64,000 nucleotides of DNA from Pseudomonas agarici (GTDB lineage: Bacteria; Pseudomonadota; Gammaproteobacteria; Pseudomonadales; Pseudomonadaceae), in the NCBI RefSeq assembly GCF_900109755.1, contig NZ_FOAR01000008.1, positions 140,902 through 204,901 on the forward strand. The letters are read 5' to 3'. The position numbers were made by a program, and so were the translations under genes. Below, piece by piece: positions 9,672 to 18,900 of the stretch. The notes below the pieces were generated by a model. That model did not search any database, was not told the DNA's origin, and saw only the letters and a program-made list of their open reading frames with translations. The number at the start of each line of letters is the position of its first letter. Positions within the stretch are counted from its first letter, which is position 1.

Positions 9672-11066
9672 ATGAGCCGTATCGAAACCGACAGCCTTGG
9701 CCAGGTGAATGTCCCGGAAGATGCCTACTGGGGTGCCCAAACCCAACGTTCACTGATCAATTTCGCCATTGGCGAGGAAAAGATGCCGCTGGCGGTGATG
9801 CATGCCTTGGCCCTGATCAAGAAAGCCGCGGCTCGGGTCAACGACCGCAACGGCGACCTGCCCGCCGACGTCGCCCGGCTGATCGAACAGGCCGCCGACG
9901 AAGTGCTGGCCGGCGAACATGACACACAGTTCCCCCTCGCAGTCTGGCAGACCGGCAGCGGTACCCAAAGCAATATGAACGCGAACGAAGTCATCGCCGG
10001 ACGCGCCAACGAGTTGGCCGGCAACACCCGCGGCGGCAAATCGCCCGTACACCCGAACGATCATGTCAATCGTTCGCAAAGCTCCAACGACTGCTTCCCC
10101 ACCGCCATGCACATCGCTGCGATCCAGGCCGTGCATCAGCAATTGCTGCCGGCCATTGCCGAGCTGTCGGGTGGCCTGGCCGAGCTGGCCGCCCGTCATA
10201 TGAAGCTGGTCAAGACCGGGCGCACCCACATGATGGATGCCACGCCGATCACTTTTGGCCAGGAGGTCTCGGCTTACATCGCGCAACTCGACTATGCCGA
10301 GCGGGCCATTCGCGCCACCCTGCCCGCCGTGTGCGAGCTGGCCCAGGGCGGGACGGCGGTCGGGACCGGGCTCAACGCTCCCCAGGGGTTTTCCGAGGCA
10401 ATCGCCGCCGAGTTGGCGGCCCTGGCCGGCTTGCCATTTGTCAGCGCGCCGAACAAGTTCGCTGCCCTGGCCGGCCATGAACCCTTGACCAGCCTGTCCG
10501 GCGCCCTGAAGACCCTGGCCGTGGCCCTGATGAAGATCGCCAACGACTTGCGCCTGCTGGGTTCAGGTCCTCGCGCCGGCCTCGCCGAAATCAGGTTGCC
10601 GGCCAATGAGCCAGGCAGTTCGATCATGCCCGGCAAGGTCAATCCGACCCAGTGTGAAGCACTGTCGATGCTGGCCTGCCAGGTCATGGGCAACGATGTG
10701 ACCATCGGCTTTGCCGCCAGCCAGGGCCACCTGCAGTTGAACGTGTACAAACCGGTGATCATTCACAACCTGCTGCAATCGATCCGCCTGCTGGCAGATG
10801 GCTGCCGCAACTTCCAGGCGCATTGCATCGCCGGGCTGGAGCCGGACCCGCTGCAGATGGCCGCGCACCTGGAACGTGGATTGATGCTGGTCACCGCCCT
10901 GAACCCGCACATCGGCTACGACAAGGCAGCACAAATTGCCAAGAAAGCCTACGGAGAGAACCTCACCCTGCGCGAAGCGGCGCTGGAGCTGGGCTACCTC
11001 AGCGATGAAGAGTTCGACGCTTGGGTACGCCCGGAAAACATGCTGGAATCGGGCAAGAACGGCTGA
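9672..11066 (+). CDS. fumC: Class II fumarate hydratase FumC
   Basis: Iron-independent, oxygen-stable fumarase (fumarate + water to malate; TCA cycle, cytosolic tetramer), 464 residues. Family signatures are clear: [33 protein letters not shown] and [13 protein letters not shown]. The ATG at 9672 is chosen over an in-frame GTG nine bases upstream because AAGGAG is correctly spaced before it. A divergent promoter region with the DUF2059 gene lies at 9479-9671. Being the stable isozyme, it is often induced by iron limitation or oxidative stress, but no operator was identified here. Confidence 0.95.
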   Translation: MSRIETDSLGQVNVPEDAYWGAQTQRSLINFAIGEEKMPLAVMHALALIKKAAARVNDRNGDLPADVARLIEQAADEVLAGEHDTQFPLAVWQTGSGTQSNMNANEVIAGRANELAGNTRGGKSPVHPNDHVNRSQSSNDCFPTAMHIAAIQAVHQQLLPAIAELSGGLAELAARHMKLVKTGRTHMMDATPITFGQEVSAYIAQLDYAERAIRATLPAVCELAQGGTAVGTGLNAPQGFSEAIAAELAALAGLPFVSAPNKFAALAGHEPLTSLSGALKTLAVALMKIANDLRLLGSGPRAGLAEIRLPANEPGSSIMPGKVNPTQCEALSMLACQVMGNDVTIGFAASQGHLQLNVYKPVIIHNLLQSIRLLADGCRNFQAHCIAGLEPDPLQMAAHLERGLMLVTALNPHIGYDKAAQIAKKAYGENLTLREAALELGYLSDEEFDAWVRPENMLESGKNG

Positions 11067-11086
11067 CCCTCCTTGGGTCACCAGGC

Positions 11087-12040
11087 TTATGCCATTCGCC
11101 GGTGCCGGGCCTTGAGCCCGGCAACCAGCGACGGTCCCAGGGCCACCAGCGCCGAGCCGACCGCCACCAACACCGCACCGCCATAGCCCAGACCGTTGAT
11201 CTCTTCGGCCTGCACAAATTCCGGCCAGAGCCAGGACGCCAGCGCCACCGAGCCAAAGGTCACCAAGGGCGTGATCGCCAGGGTCGCGCTGACCCGCGAG
11301 GCCTCCCAATGCGCCAGCGCCTCGGCGAACGCGCCATAGGCGACCAACGTATTCAGACAGCAAGCCAGCAGCAGCCAGCTTTGCAGCGGATTCAACCGCA
11401 AGACTTCGCCAGGGTGCGCCCAGGGCGTCAGCAGCAAGGCGCAGAACAGGTAGATCACCATCATCACTTGTAACGAATTCCAGGCCGTCAGCAACTGCTT
11501 CTGGCTCAGCGCGTAAAAGGTCCAGACTGTCGAAGCCACCACTATCAGGAGTACGCCAGCGGTGTAATCGCCCAGGGAGGTCAGTAACTCACTCAGACGT
11601 TGATTGAAGAACAACCCGAAACCGACCAGCAGCACCAGCAGCCCAATGCCCTGACCCAGGCTGAAGCGCTCCTTGAACACGAACAGGCTGGCGATCAGCA
11701 GGAAGATCGGCCCCACTTGCACCACCAGTTGCGTAGTGCCGGGACTGAGCAGGTTCAGGCCCATCAAGTACAGCACATAGTTGCCAGTCAAGCCGAACAC
11801 CGCCAACGCCACCAGCCAGCCGCCTCGCGGGCCCAGCACGCGCCAGCTCGGCAGGCGCCGCGTGGCCGTCAGGTAGCCGAACAGCAAAGCGCCGGAGACG
11901 ATCAACCGGCACCAGGTGACGGTCACCGGGTCCATCACCAGCAAGACCTGCTTAAGCTTGATGGGCAGGATGCCCCAGAGCACGGCGGTCAACAAGGCGA
12001 GAAACATTCCATAACCCCAACGTCCAGATGAAATATGCAT
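11087..12040 (-). CDS. EamA/DMT-family transporter
   Basis: A 317-residue integral membrane protein with ten predicted helices arranged as two EamA repeats (about 8-140 and 155-295), typical of drug/metabolite exporters such as RhaT/YdcZ relatives. The ATG at 12040 (MHISSGRW) is chosen because AGGA is correctly spaced and family members start there; an upstream ATG at 12076 would lie at the edge of the MITE-like repeat. Convergent with fumC (20-base gap). The substrate is unknown. Confidence 0.85.
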   Translation of the reverse strand: MHISSGRWGYGMFLALLTAVLWGILPIKLKQVLLVMDPVTVTWCRLIVSGALLFGYLTATRRLPSWRVLGPRGGWLVALAVFGLTGNYVLYLMGLNLLSPGTTQLVVQVGPIFLLIASLFVFKERFSLGQGIGLLVLLVGFGLFFNQRLSELLTSLGDYTAGVLLIVVASTVWTFYALSQKQLLTAWNSLQVMMVIYLFCALLLTPWAHPGEVLRLNPLQSWLLLACCLNTLVAYGAFAEALAHWEASRVSATLAITPLVTFGSVALASWLWPEFVQAEEINGLGYGGAVLVAVGSALVALGPSLVAGLKARHRRMA

Positions 12041-12077
12041 GGAAAGTCCTATGGGCCGAGAGATTAAGGTCGCCATT

Positions 12078-12241
12078 CTAGTGGCCTGTACGGTGAGTTT
12101 GTTAGCTCAAGTTCGGATACCACAATTCCATGGCCCAGGCGCTGTGCCCCGTCTAACCGGGCGATGGCGAGGAGCAGCAACGCCGGCCAGGGGCTTGCAG
12201 CACCGAAACTGACTCATAGAACTCACCACACAGGCCACTAG
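12078..12241. repeat. MITE-like intergenic repeat, copy A
   Basis: A 164-base element with imperfect terminal inverted repeats of about 39 bases. The left end starts CTAGTGGCCTGTACGGTGAG and the right end read in reverse starts CTAGTGGCCTGTGTGGTGAG. It has no coding capacity. The core is shared with the copy at 29354-29500 (GTTARCTCAAGTTCGG, CCATGGCC, GTGCCCCG, CAGGGGC) and the right end with 41565-41606. It sits between the eamA start and the pap stop, 38 bases upstream of eamA. It resembles in style the short intergenic repeat families known in P. fluorescens genomes. Confidence 0.7.
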
Positions 12242-12244
12242 CTC

Positions 12245-13765
12245 CTATTTCGACTTCTTACTCTTCTTGTCATGCCGGTCGCGTTTTTCGAAGACGTCCT
12301 CTATCGCCTGGTTGATCGTGCGCAGTACCTTGACCCGTGCCCAGCGCTTGTCGTTGGCCTCCACCAGGGTCCACGGCGAGATCTCGGTGCTGGTACGGTC
12401 GACCATATCATCCACCGCCGCCCGGTAAAGATCCCACTTCTCACGATTGCGCCAATCGTCCTCGGTGATTTTGAAGCGCTTGAACGGAATCGCTTCGCGT
12501 TGTTGGAAACGCTCCAGTTGGGTTTGCTTGTCAATGGCCAGCCAGAACTTCACCACGATCACTCCAGCATTGCTCAACTGCTCCTCGAAGTCGTTGATCT
12601 CGCCGTAAGCGCGCAACCAGTCGCTGGTGCGGCAAAAACCTTCGACCCGCTCCACCAGCACCCGACCATACCAGGAACGGTCAAACACGGTGAACTTGCC
12701 CCGCGCCGGGATCTGCCGCCAGAAGCGCCACAGATAAGGCTGGGCCCGCTCGTCCTCACTGGGCGCGGCAATCGGCACGATGCTGTACTGGCGGGGGTCG
12801 AGAGCGGCGGCCAGACGGCGGATCGCACCGCCCTTACCCGCCGCGTCATTGCCCTCGAACACCGCGACAAGGGCGTGTTTGCGCATGCGCTTGTCGCGCA
12901 TCAGCCCCGACAGCCGCGCCTGCTCGGTGATCAGTTGCTCTTCATAATCCGCTTTCTCCAGGCTCAGGGTCATGTCCAGACTGGCGAGCAGACTCATCGA
13001 GTCGACACCCGTGGGCAGCGGCGCAGTATGAGTCGGTCGCGGTTCCACCTGAGAGGACTTCAACGCCGCCTGCAAACCTTCGAGGAGAATCTTCCCCACC
13101 GTCAGGCTGCGGTAGTGCGGATCGTTGCCTTCGATCACATGCCAAGGGGCATAATCGCGACTGGTCCGGCGCAGCACCCGCTCACCGAAATGCACAAAGG
13201 TGTCGTAGGTCTGCGACTGTTGCCAATCCAGCGGGCTGAGGCGCCAGCTGTGCAGAGGATCATCCTGCAAGGCCTTGAGCCGGGCTTTCATCTGCTTCTT
13301 GGAAAGATGGAACCAGAACTTGAAGATCAGCGCGCCTTCATCGCAGAGCATCTGCTCCAGGCGCTCGACCCCGGCAATGGCCTGGTCGAGCACCGCGTCC
13401 TTGAACAGCTCGTGTACCCGTCCCTGCAGCATCTGGCTGTACCAGTTACCGAAAAACACCCCCATCCGCCCCTTGGCCGGGAGCTGCCGCCAGTAGCGCC
13501 AGGCAGGTGGGTGGGCCAGTTCTTCATCGGTCTGCTGATCGAAGGTGCGGACTTCGATCAGCCGCGGGTCCATCCATTCGTTGAGCAATTTGACGGTCTC
13601 GCCCTTGCCGGCGCCCTCGATGCCGTTGATCAGCACAATCACCGGGAAATGCTTACGCTGCTGCAATTCGAACTGAGCTTCGAGCAAGGCTTCGCGCAGG
13701 GCGGGCACCTGGGCGTCGAAGGTGTCTTTGTCGATGGCGTGACCGATTTCAGCGGATTCGAACAT
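12245..13765 (-). CDS. pap: Two-domain polyphosphate kinase 2 (polyphosphate:AMP phosphotransferase)
   Basis: A 506-residue protein of two fused PPK2 domains, the class II architecture that phosphorylates AMP to ADP with polyphosphate. Each half has its own P-loop (GIEGAGKGE near residue 50; GNDAAGKGG near 305) followed by a lid region with aromatic and arginine residues (WRYWRQLP; WRFWRQIP). The C-terminal half normally carries the catalysis. The tail is a lysine-rich stretch. Transcribed alone, diverging from mnmC. Confidence 0.9.
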   Translation of the reverse strand: MFESAEIGHAIDKDTFDAQVPALREALLEAQFELQQRKHFPVIVLINGIEGAGKGETVKLLNEWMDPRLIEVRTFDQQTDEELAHPPAWRYWRQLPAKGRMGVFFGNWYSQMLQGRVHELFKDAVLDQAIAGVERLEQMLCDEGALIFKFWFHLSKKQMKARLKALQDDPLHSWRLSPLDWQQSQTYDTFVHFGERVLRRTSRDYAPWHVIEGNDPHYRSLTVGKILLEGLQAALKSSQVEPRPTHTAPLPTGVDSMSLLASLDMTLSLEKADYEEQLITEQARLSGLMRDKRMRKHALVAVFEGNDAAGKGGAIRRLAAALDPRQYSIVPIAAPSEDERAQPYLWRFWRQIPARGKFTVFDRSWYGRVLVERVEGFCRTSDWLRAYGEINDFEEQLSNAGVIVVKFWLAIDKQTQLERFQQREAIPFKRFKITEDDWRNREKWDLYRAAVDDMVDRTSTEISPWTLVEANDKRWARVKVLRTINQAIEDVFEKRDRHDKKSKKSK

Positions 13766-13901
13766 GGCGGGCTCCTTCCAGAATTGATCAAGGTTAGCGG
13801 ATCAGACCGCCCCGAGGGTCAGTAAGTCCCTGACATTTGCCCTGCAATGTACTCCCGACCAATCGGCTAGAATGGCCGACTGTTTGTTCACGAGTTCCAC
13901 C

Positions 13902-15902
13902 ATGAGCCGCGTACCGCCTCACGCCCAGATCGACTGGGATGACCAAGGATTGCCTCACTCTCGGATGTTCGATGATGTATATTTTTCCGATGCTTCGGGT
14001 CTGGAGGAAACCCGTTATGTGTTTATCGAACAGAATCGCCTGAAAGAACGCTTTGAAACCCTGGAGCCGAACGGGCGGCTGGTGATCGGTGAAACAGGTT
14101 TCGGCACCGGGCTGAATTTTCTCTGCGCCTGGCAACTGTTCGAGCAGTGCGCGGTGTCGAGTGCGCGGCTGCATTTCGTCAGCGTCGAAAAGTACCCGCT
14201 GAGCCACGCCGACCTGCAACGGGCGCTGGCCCTCTGGCCCGAACTGGCAGCGTTTGCCGCACCGCTGCTCAAGCAGTACGTGGCGATCCATCCCGGTTTC
14301 CAGCGCCTGCTACTGGACAATGGCCGGGTCACCCTGACCTTGCTGATCGGTGATGTGCTGGAGCAATTGCCGCAACTGGACGCCCAGGTCGACGCTTGGT
14401 TTCTCGACGGCTTCGCTCCGGCGAAAAACCCCGGGATGTGGACCCCCGAGCTGTTCGCCGAACTGGCGCGACTGGCGGCTCCCGGTTCGACTATCAGCAC
14501 CTTTACCAGTACGGGTTGGGTCCGGCGCTCGCTGAACGCGGCCGGCTTCAAGATGAAACGCACGCCGGGCATCGGCCGTAAGTGGGAGATCCTGCGAGGC
14601 GAGTTCGCCGGCTGGCCGGCGGATGCCCCGGCACCGCTATCCCCCAAACCCTGGTTTGCTCGCCCAACTCCCCACTCCGGCGAACGCCGCGCCCTGGTGA
14701 TCGGCGGCGGCCTGGCCGGTTGTGCCAGCGCCGCGAGCCTGGCCGCCCGTGGCTGGCGAGTCTGCCTGCTGGAACGCCACGAGGCCTTGGCTCAGGAAGC
14801 CTCTGGCAACCCCCAGGGCGTGCTGTACCTCAAACTGTCGGCCCATGGCACGGCGCTGTCGCAACTGATTCTCAGCGGCTTCGGGTATACCCGACGTTTG
14901 CTCGAACAGTTGCACAAAGGTCTCGATTGGGACAGTTGCGGCGTACTGCAGTTGGCCTTCGACGAGAAGGAAGTCGAGCGTCAGGCGCAGTTGGCTGCTG
15001 CCTTCAGCCCGGAGTTGCTGCAGGTGCTGGATCGGGCCCAAGCGCAAGTCCGTGCCGGCGTGACGCTTGAACACGGTGGATTGTTTTTCCCGGAAGGCGG
15101 TTGGGTTCACCCGCCAGCCCTGTGTCATTGGCAGGCCGACCACCCGAACATTGACGTGCGTCCCTACAGTCATGCTGTCGAGCTGCGCCAGGTCGAGGGG
15201 CAATGGCAGGCCTGGGACGCCAATACCCTGCTGGGCGACGCCCCGGTGGTGATTCTCGCCGGAGCGGCCGAGGTGCGACGTTTCGCGGCTGGTGCGGCGT
15301 TGCCGCTCAAGCGCATTCGCGGGCAGATCACCCGCCTGGCGCAAACCGCTGACAGCGCCGTGTTGAACACCGTGGTCTGCGCCGAAGGTTATGTCGCGCC
15401 GGCACGCCTGGGTGAACATACGGTGGGGGCCAGCTTCGACTTCAAGAACGACGACCTGGCGCCGACCGCTGCCGAACACATCGGCAACCTGGCGTTATTA
15501 CAGGACATCTCGCCCGATCTGGCGACGCGCCTGAACGTCGCCGGGCAGGACCCGGCGCAGTTGCAAGGACGCGCCGCCTTTCGCTGCACCAGTTCCGACT
15601 ATCTTCCGATAGTCGGTCCGCTGGCCGATCCGAAAGCGTTTGCCGAGGCTTACGGCATCCTGGCCCGGGATGCCCGGCAGGTACCACAGGTGCCCTGCCC
15701 CTGGCTCGAGGGTCTCTACATCAACAGCGCTCATGGCTCGCGCGGCCTGATCAGCGCGCCACTCTGCGGCGAGCTGCTGGCCGCCTGGCTGGAGAACGAA
15801 CCGCTGGCGCTGCCACGCGGCGTAGCCGAGGCCTGTCATGCGAACCGCTTCGCCCTGCGGGCGCTGGTTCGAGGCAAACGCAAACCTGGGGCGAACGCCT
15901 AA
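13902..15902 (+). CDS. mnmC: Bifunctional tRNA 5-methylaminomethyl-2-thiouridine enzyme MnmC
   Basis: Completes mnm5s2U at the wobble base of tRNAs. The N-terminal part (about 1-245) is the SAM-dependent methyltransferase (GETGFGTGLNFL, and DAWFLDGFAPAKNPGMW); the C-terminal part (about 260-660) is the FAD-dependent oxidase that removes the carboxymethyl group (IGGGLAGCASAASLA dinucleotide motif, SAHGSRGL near the end). Length 666 fits the fused gammaproteobacterial form. The ATG at 13902 is chosen over one 30 bases upstream because relatives begin close to the AQxDWDDQG motif. It ends 20 bases from the convergent effector gene. Confidence 0.93.
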   Translation: MSRVPPHAQIDWDDQGLPHSRMFDDVYFSDASGLEETRYVFIEQNRLKERFETLEPNGRLVIGETGFGTGLNFLCAWQLFEQCAVSSARLHFVSVEKYPLSHADLQRALALWPELAAFAAPLLKQYVAIHPGFQRLLLDNGRVTLTLLIGDVLEQLPQLDAQVDAWFLDGFAPAKNPGMWTPELFAELARLAAPGSTISTFTSTGWVRRSLNAAGFKMKRTPGIGRKWEILRGEFAGWPADAPAPLSPKPWFARPTPHSGERRALVIGGGLAGCASAASLAARGWRVCLLERHEALAQEASGNPQGVLYLKLSAHGTALSQLILSGFGYTRRLLEQLHKGLDWDSCGVLQLAFDEKEVERQAQLAAAFSPELLQVLDRAQAQVRAGVTLEHGGLFFPEGGWVHPPALCHWQADHPNIDVRPYSHAVELRQVEGQWQAWDANTLLGDAPVVILAGAAEVRRFAAGAALPLKRIRGQITRLAQTADSAVLNTVVCAEGYVAPARLGEHTVGASFDFKNDDLAPTAAEHIGNLALLQDISPDLATRLNVAGQDPAQLQGRAAFRCTSSDYLPIVGPLADPKAFAEAYGILARDARQVPQVPCPWLEGLYINSAHGSRGLISAPLCGELLAAWLENEPLALPRGVAEACHANRFALRALVRGKRKPGANA

Positions 15903-15922
15903 ACCGTCGCTTCCATGGCGCA

Positions 15923-18900
15923 TCAGCGCGAGGCTGGATGCTCATCCAATTCGTGCTGGGTGAGCGCCTCAAGAAAGATTTTCTCCTCGGCGATGCGGGT
16001 CTCCATCAATATCGACAATCGTCGAGAGTACTGGTCACTGGGCATCAGCGGGGAATTGTTCAGCAACCGTTCCTCCTGATCATGAAACGGTTTGTTGAAA
16101 CGGATGAAATCGCGCTGATATTTCCTCTTCAGGTAGTCGATCCAGAAATCGCGCGAAGCAATGAAGGTCTTCAAGGCAGGCATATGTTCAGTTTGCCGGA
16201 TACGATTGCGCGCTGCCAGAATCTGTTCTTCGGTGACATTGGCAATGGACCTGAAAACCATTTCCTTCGGCTGCCCGGGCAAATACAGGGAACGCCCCAG
16301 ACCGACCCTGTAGGCCAGATTCACTTCGACCTCATCGACAGGACTCGATGAGGGCGCTTCGGGCCTGTCGGACAGATCCCTGATGTGATCCCGGGCCACC
16401 TCATCAATGCGCTCCAGGCGAAACAGACCGCGTGCCAGTTTCAGCAACTCCGTCGGTTCGTCGCTGCGGGACGCCAGGACGCGGGCCCTGGCCAACAACA
16501 CACGGACTTCCAGGTGACTGAAATTTCGCGCCGCGCTGTCGACACAGGTCATCGGATTGGCCGCCAGGTCGAACAATTCAGTGCGCAATGTCGTGTCCTT
16601 GGTCGCGGCCTCCAGCACCTCCCAGACGCGTCGTGTCAAATCCGCTCGAATCTTCTGATACTCGGCACTGCCGCTCAGACGCGCCAATAGCAGGAAAAAC
16701 TCTTCGGACCCTTCCTCATGCCTCAAGTCGTGCCACAAGTCCCGCAGGGTGTCCCGACGCTCCCCGTCCGCAATGTCGGTCAGCCAACGCTGACGCGCGC
16801 TGTAGTCATCCAGCGCCAGCTCCGTATCTGGAATGCCGAAGCTGATTCCAAGGCGTTCCCGATAGGCGGCCAACAGATTCTGGTTGTCTACGGTAAAGGG
16901 ATTGTTACGCAGGATGATCCGCCGATTGATCGGTGAAGGTGCCGTGTAGAGGCCCTGCGGCACGTTCTCGATGCGGTTGTCGCGCAGGTCCGCTTCGTAC
17001 AGGCGAACCCGTGTCAACAGCCCTGCGGGCAAACCATCGATCCCGGTTGAGCGCAACAGCAAGCGACGCAGGTGCGGCATTTGGCTGACATCCAGCAGAC
17101 GGACATCGAAATTACCATTCAGGTTCAGCACTTCAAGGTTGTGCAAGCTCGACAATACGTTGACCGAACCGGGGCTCAGCGTGATCCGGTTATCCTGTAG
17201 ATACAGCTCCCTGAGCTGGCTCATATCGGCAATCGCACTCGGCGGAAACTCCAGCCGATTATTGTTCAATTCCAGTTTGCGCAAATTGGGAAAGTGCTCG
17301 AGAAAACTTTCGGGAATCCGATCCAGCCCCATGCTATTGAGCGAAAGCTCGGTGACATGATCAAAATTGATCCCGGAGGGTAGGCTCGGCAAACTACCGA
17401 CCCGCAAGCCGGCCAAGCTCAGGCTGCGACCGATGACCATACCACTCTCGTCATAGGTTTTGGGGGTTTGCCGGCGCCAACACCGCTCGATGATCGAGGC
17501 AGCCTGCTCACGGCTTTCGGCGATACCTCCCAGCCAGGCGTGCGTGCGAGTAGTCGCCTGTTCCCCTCGCCAGTCGAGCAGCGTCGAGCGCAACTTGCGC
17601 AGTTCATCTTCAAGGTCCTCCAATTGGCTTTTGACCAGCGCCGAATCCTCGCCCATGGAAAAAAGGAAGTTGCGCGCCTCCGGCTCGCACAAGTCCGGAT
17701 ACAGCCGGGTCACTCTCCGCAGGCCACGTCGCGATCCATAGACGATGCCCCGCCTGACGCGCAAGCAACCCTGGGTGTCGCCATCGCGCCAGGCTGGCGA
17801 ACGATAACCGGGCTTGCGCGCTGGTAGGCCAAGCTCCTCTTCGAGCAAGACACGTGGATGCGCCACCAAATTGGACATCAACTGCTTGTGCAGCAGGTCG
17901 GCCTCATCCAGCTTGATCGCCATGGCACTACGCTCGCTCAACCGCAAAGCACTCAGTACCGCGCCACTCAGAGCATCGGGGCGCGCGCGCGATCGCCCCA
18001 GGCTCAGGCCCTCGTTATCAAAGACCTGGTATCCCCGCGCGCTCCTGACCAGAACCCGACGCCTCGGTAAATCGTCAGTGCCCATCTTGAACAACAGCGA
18101 ACCATCAAAATGCTCATGACGAATCTCCCAGAGCACGTCCGATGGCCATCCATTCATTGTTTTCGCCATAAGCAACTGCAACTTGGCGTTATCCAGACTG
18201 CCCTGGCTTTTGAGGAAACCTGTATCCAGCGCGTGGTTGAGCAGAATTTCACGTCGCCCCTCGTTCGCCGTTTCAACCAACGACAAAGGCACGCGATCAC
18301 GCCGATCCAATTGCTCTTTCACCACATCGCTCGTTTGTCCTAGGAGTTCACGCAGCACCCCGTTCGGTAAATCGGCAAAGCTTTGCCTGAAGTTCATCGG
18401 CAACCCGACATCCGTTACGCAGTACAAACGGTAAAGACGCTGGAACACCGCGAAGCGCTGCTCGCGTACCTGCTGGCGCAGCACTTCTTCCAGCAGTGCC
18501 GATACTTGCTCGGTGGACGCCCCTGGGCTGAGCAATGCCTGCTGATCCTGTATCGTCAGTTTGTTCCAAATGCCCCTCAGGCCGTCCGCCTCGAGGTCGC
18601 TGGCCCGCACCATCAGCCGATGCGGTTGCGTTGTCAGGTCCGCCCCATATTCACCCAGCGGTTTGTTCGCCGAATCAATGAGCATGATCGTGTGATCGCG
18701 GGGCCAATTCTTGAGGCCAGGCAAAATCTGCAACTTCAAATCCAACAAGCGCGCCGTGGCCGCCGCGGGCGCCTCGGCAGGCGCGAGCAGCCAACTCAAC
18801 TCGTTGTCCAACCTGAAACGCTGTATCGAGTCGAGCAAGGGAGCTGGGATCTTCGCATCGTTCGCGTGCATCCAACGCAACATCGATTCGTCGAGTCGAT

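Noticed and set aside
9750..10478. Long minus-strand open frame across fumC
   Set aside because: It is a GC-rich shadow of fumC, whose own frame has all catalytic signatures.
12272..13825. 517-codon plus-strand frame over pap
   Set aside because: Antisense shadow caused by high GC at third codon positions; the pap frame has two P-loops.
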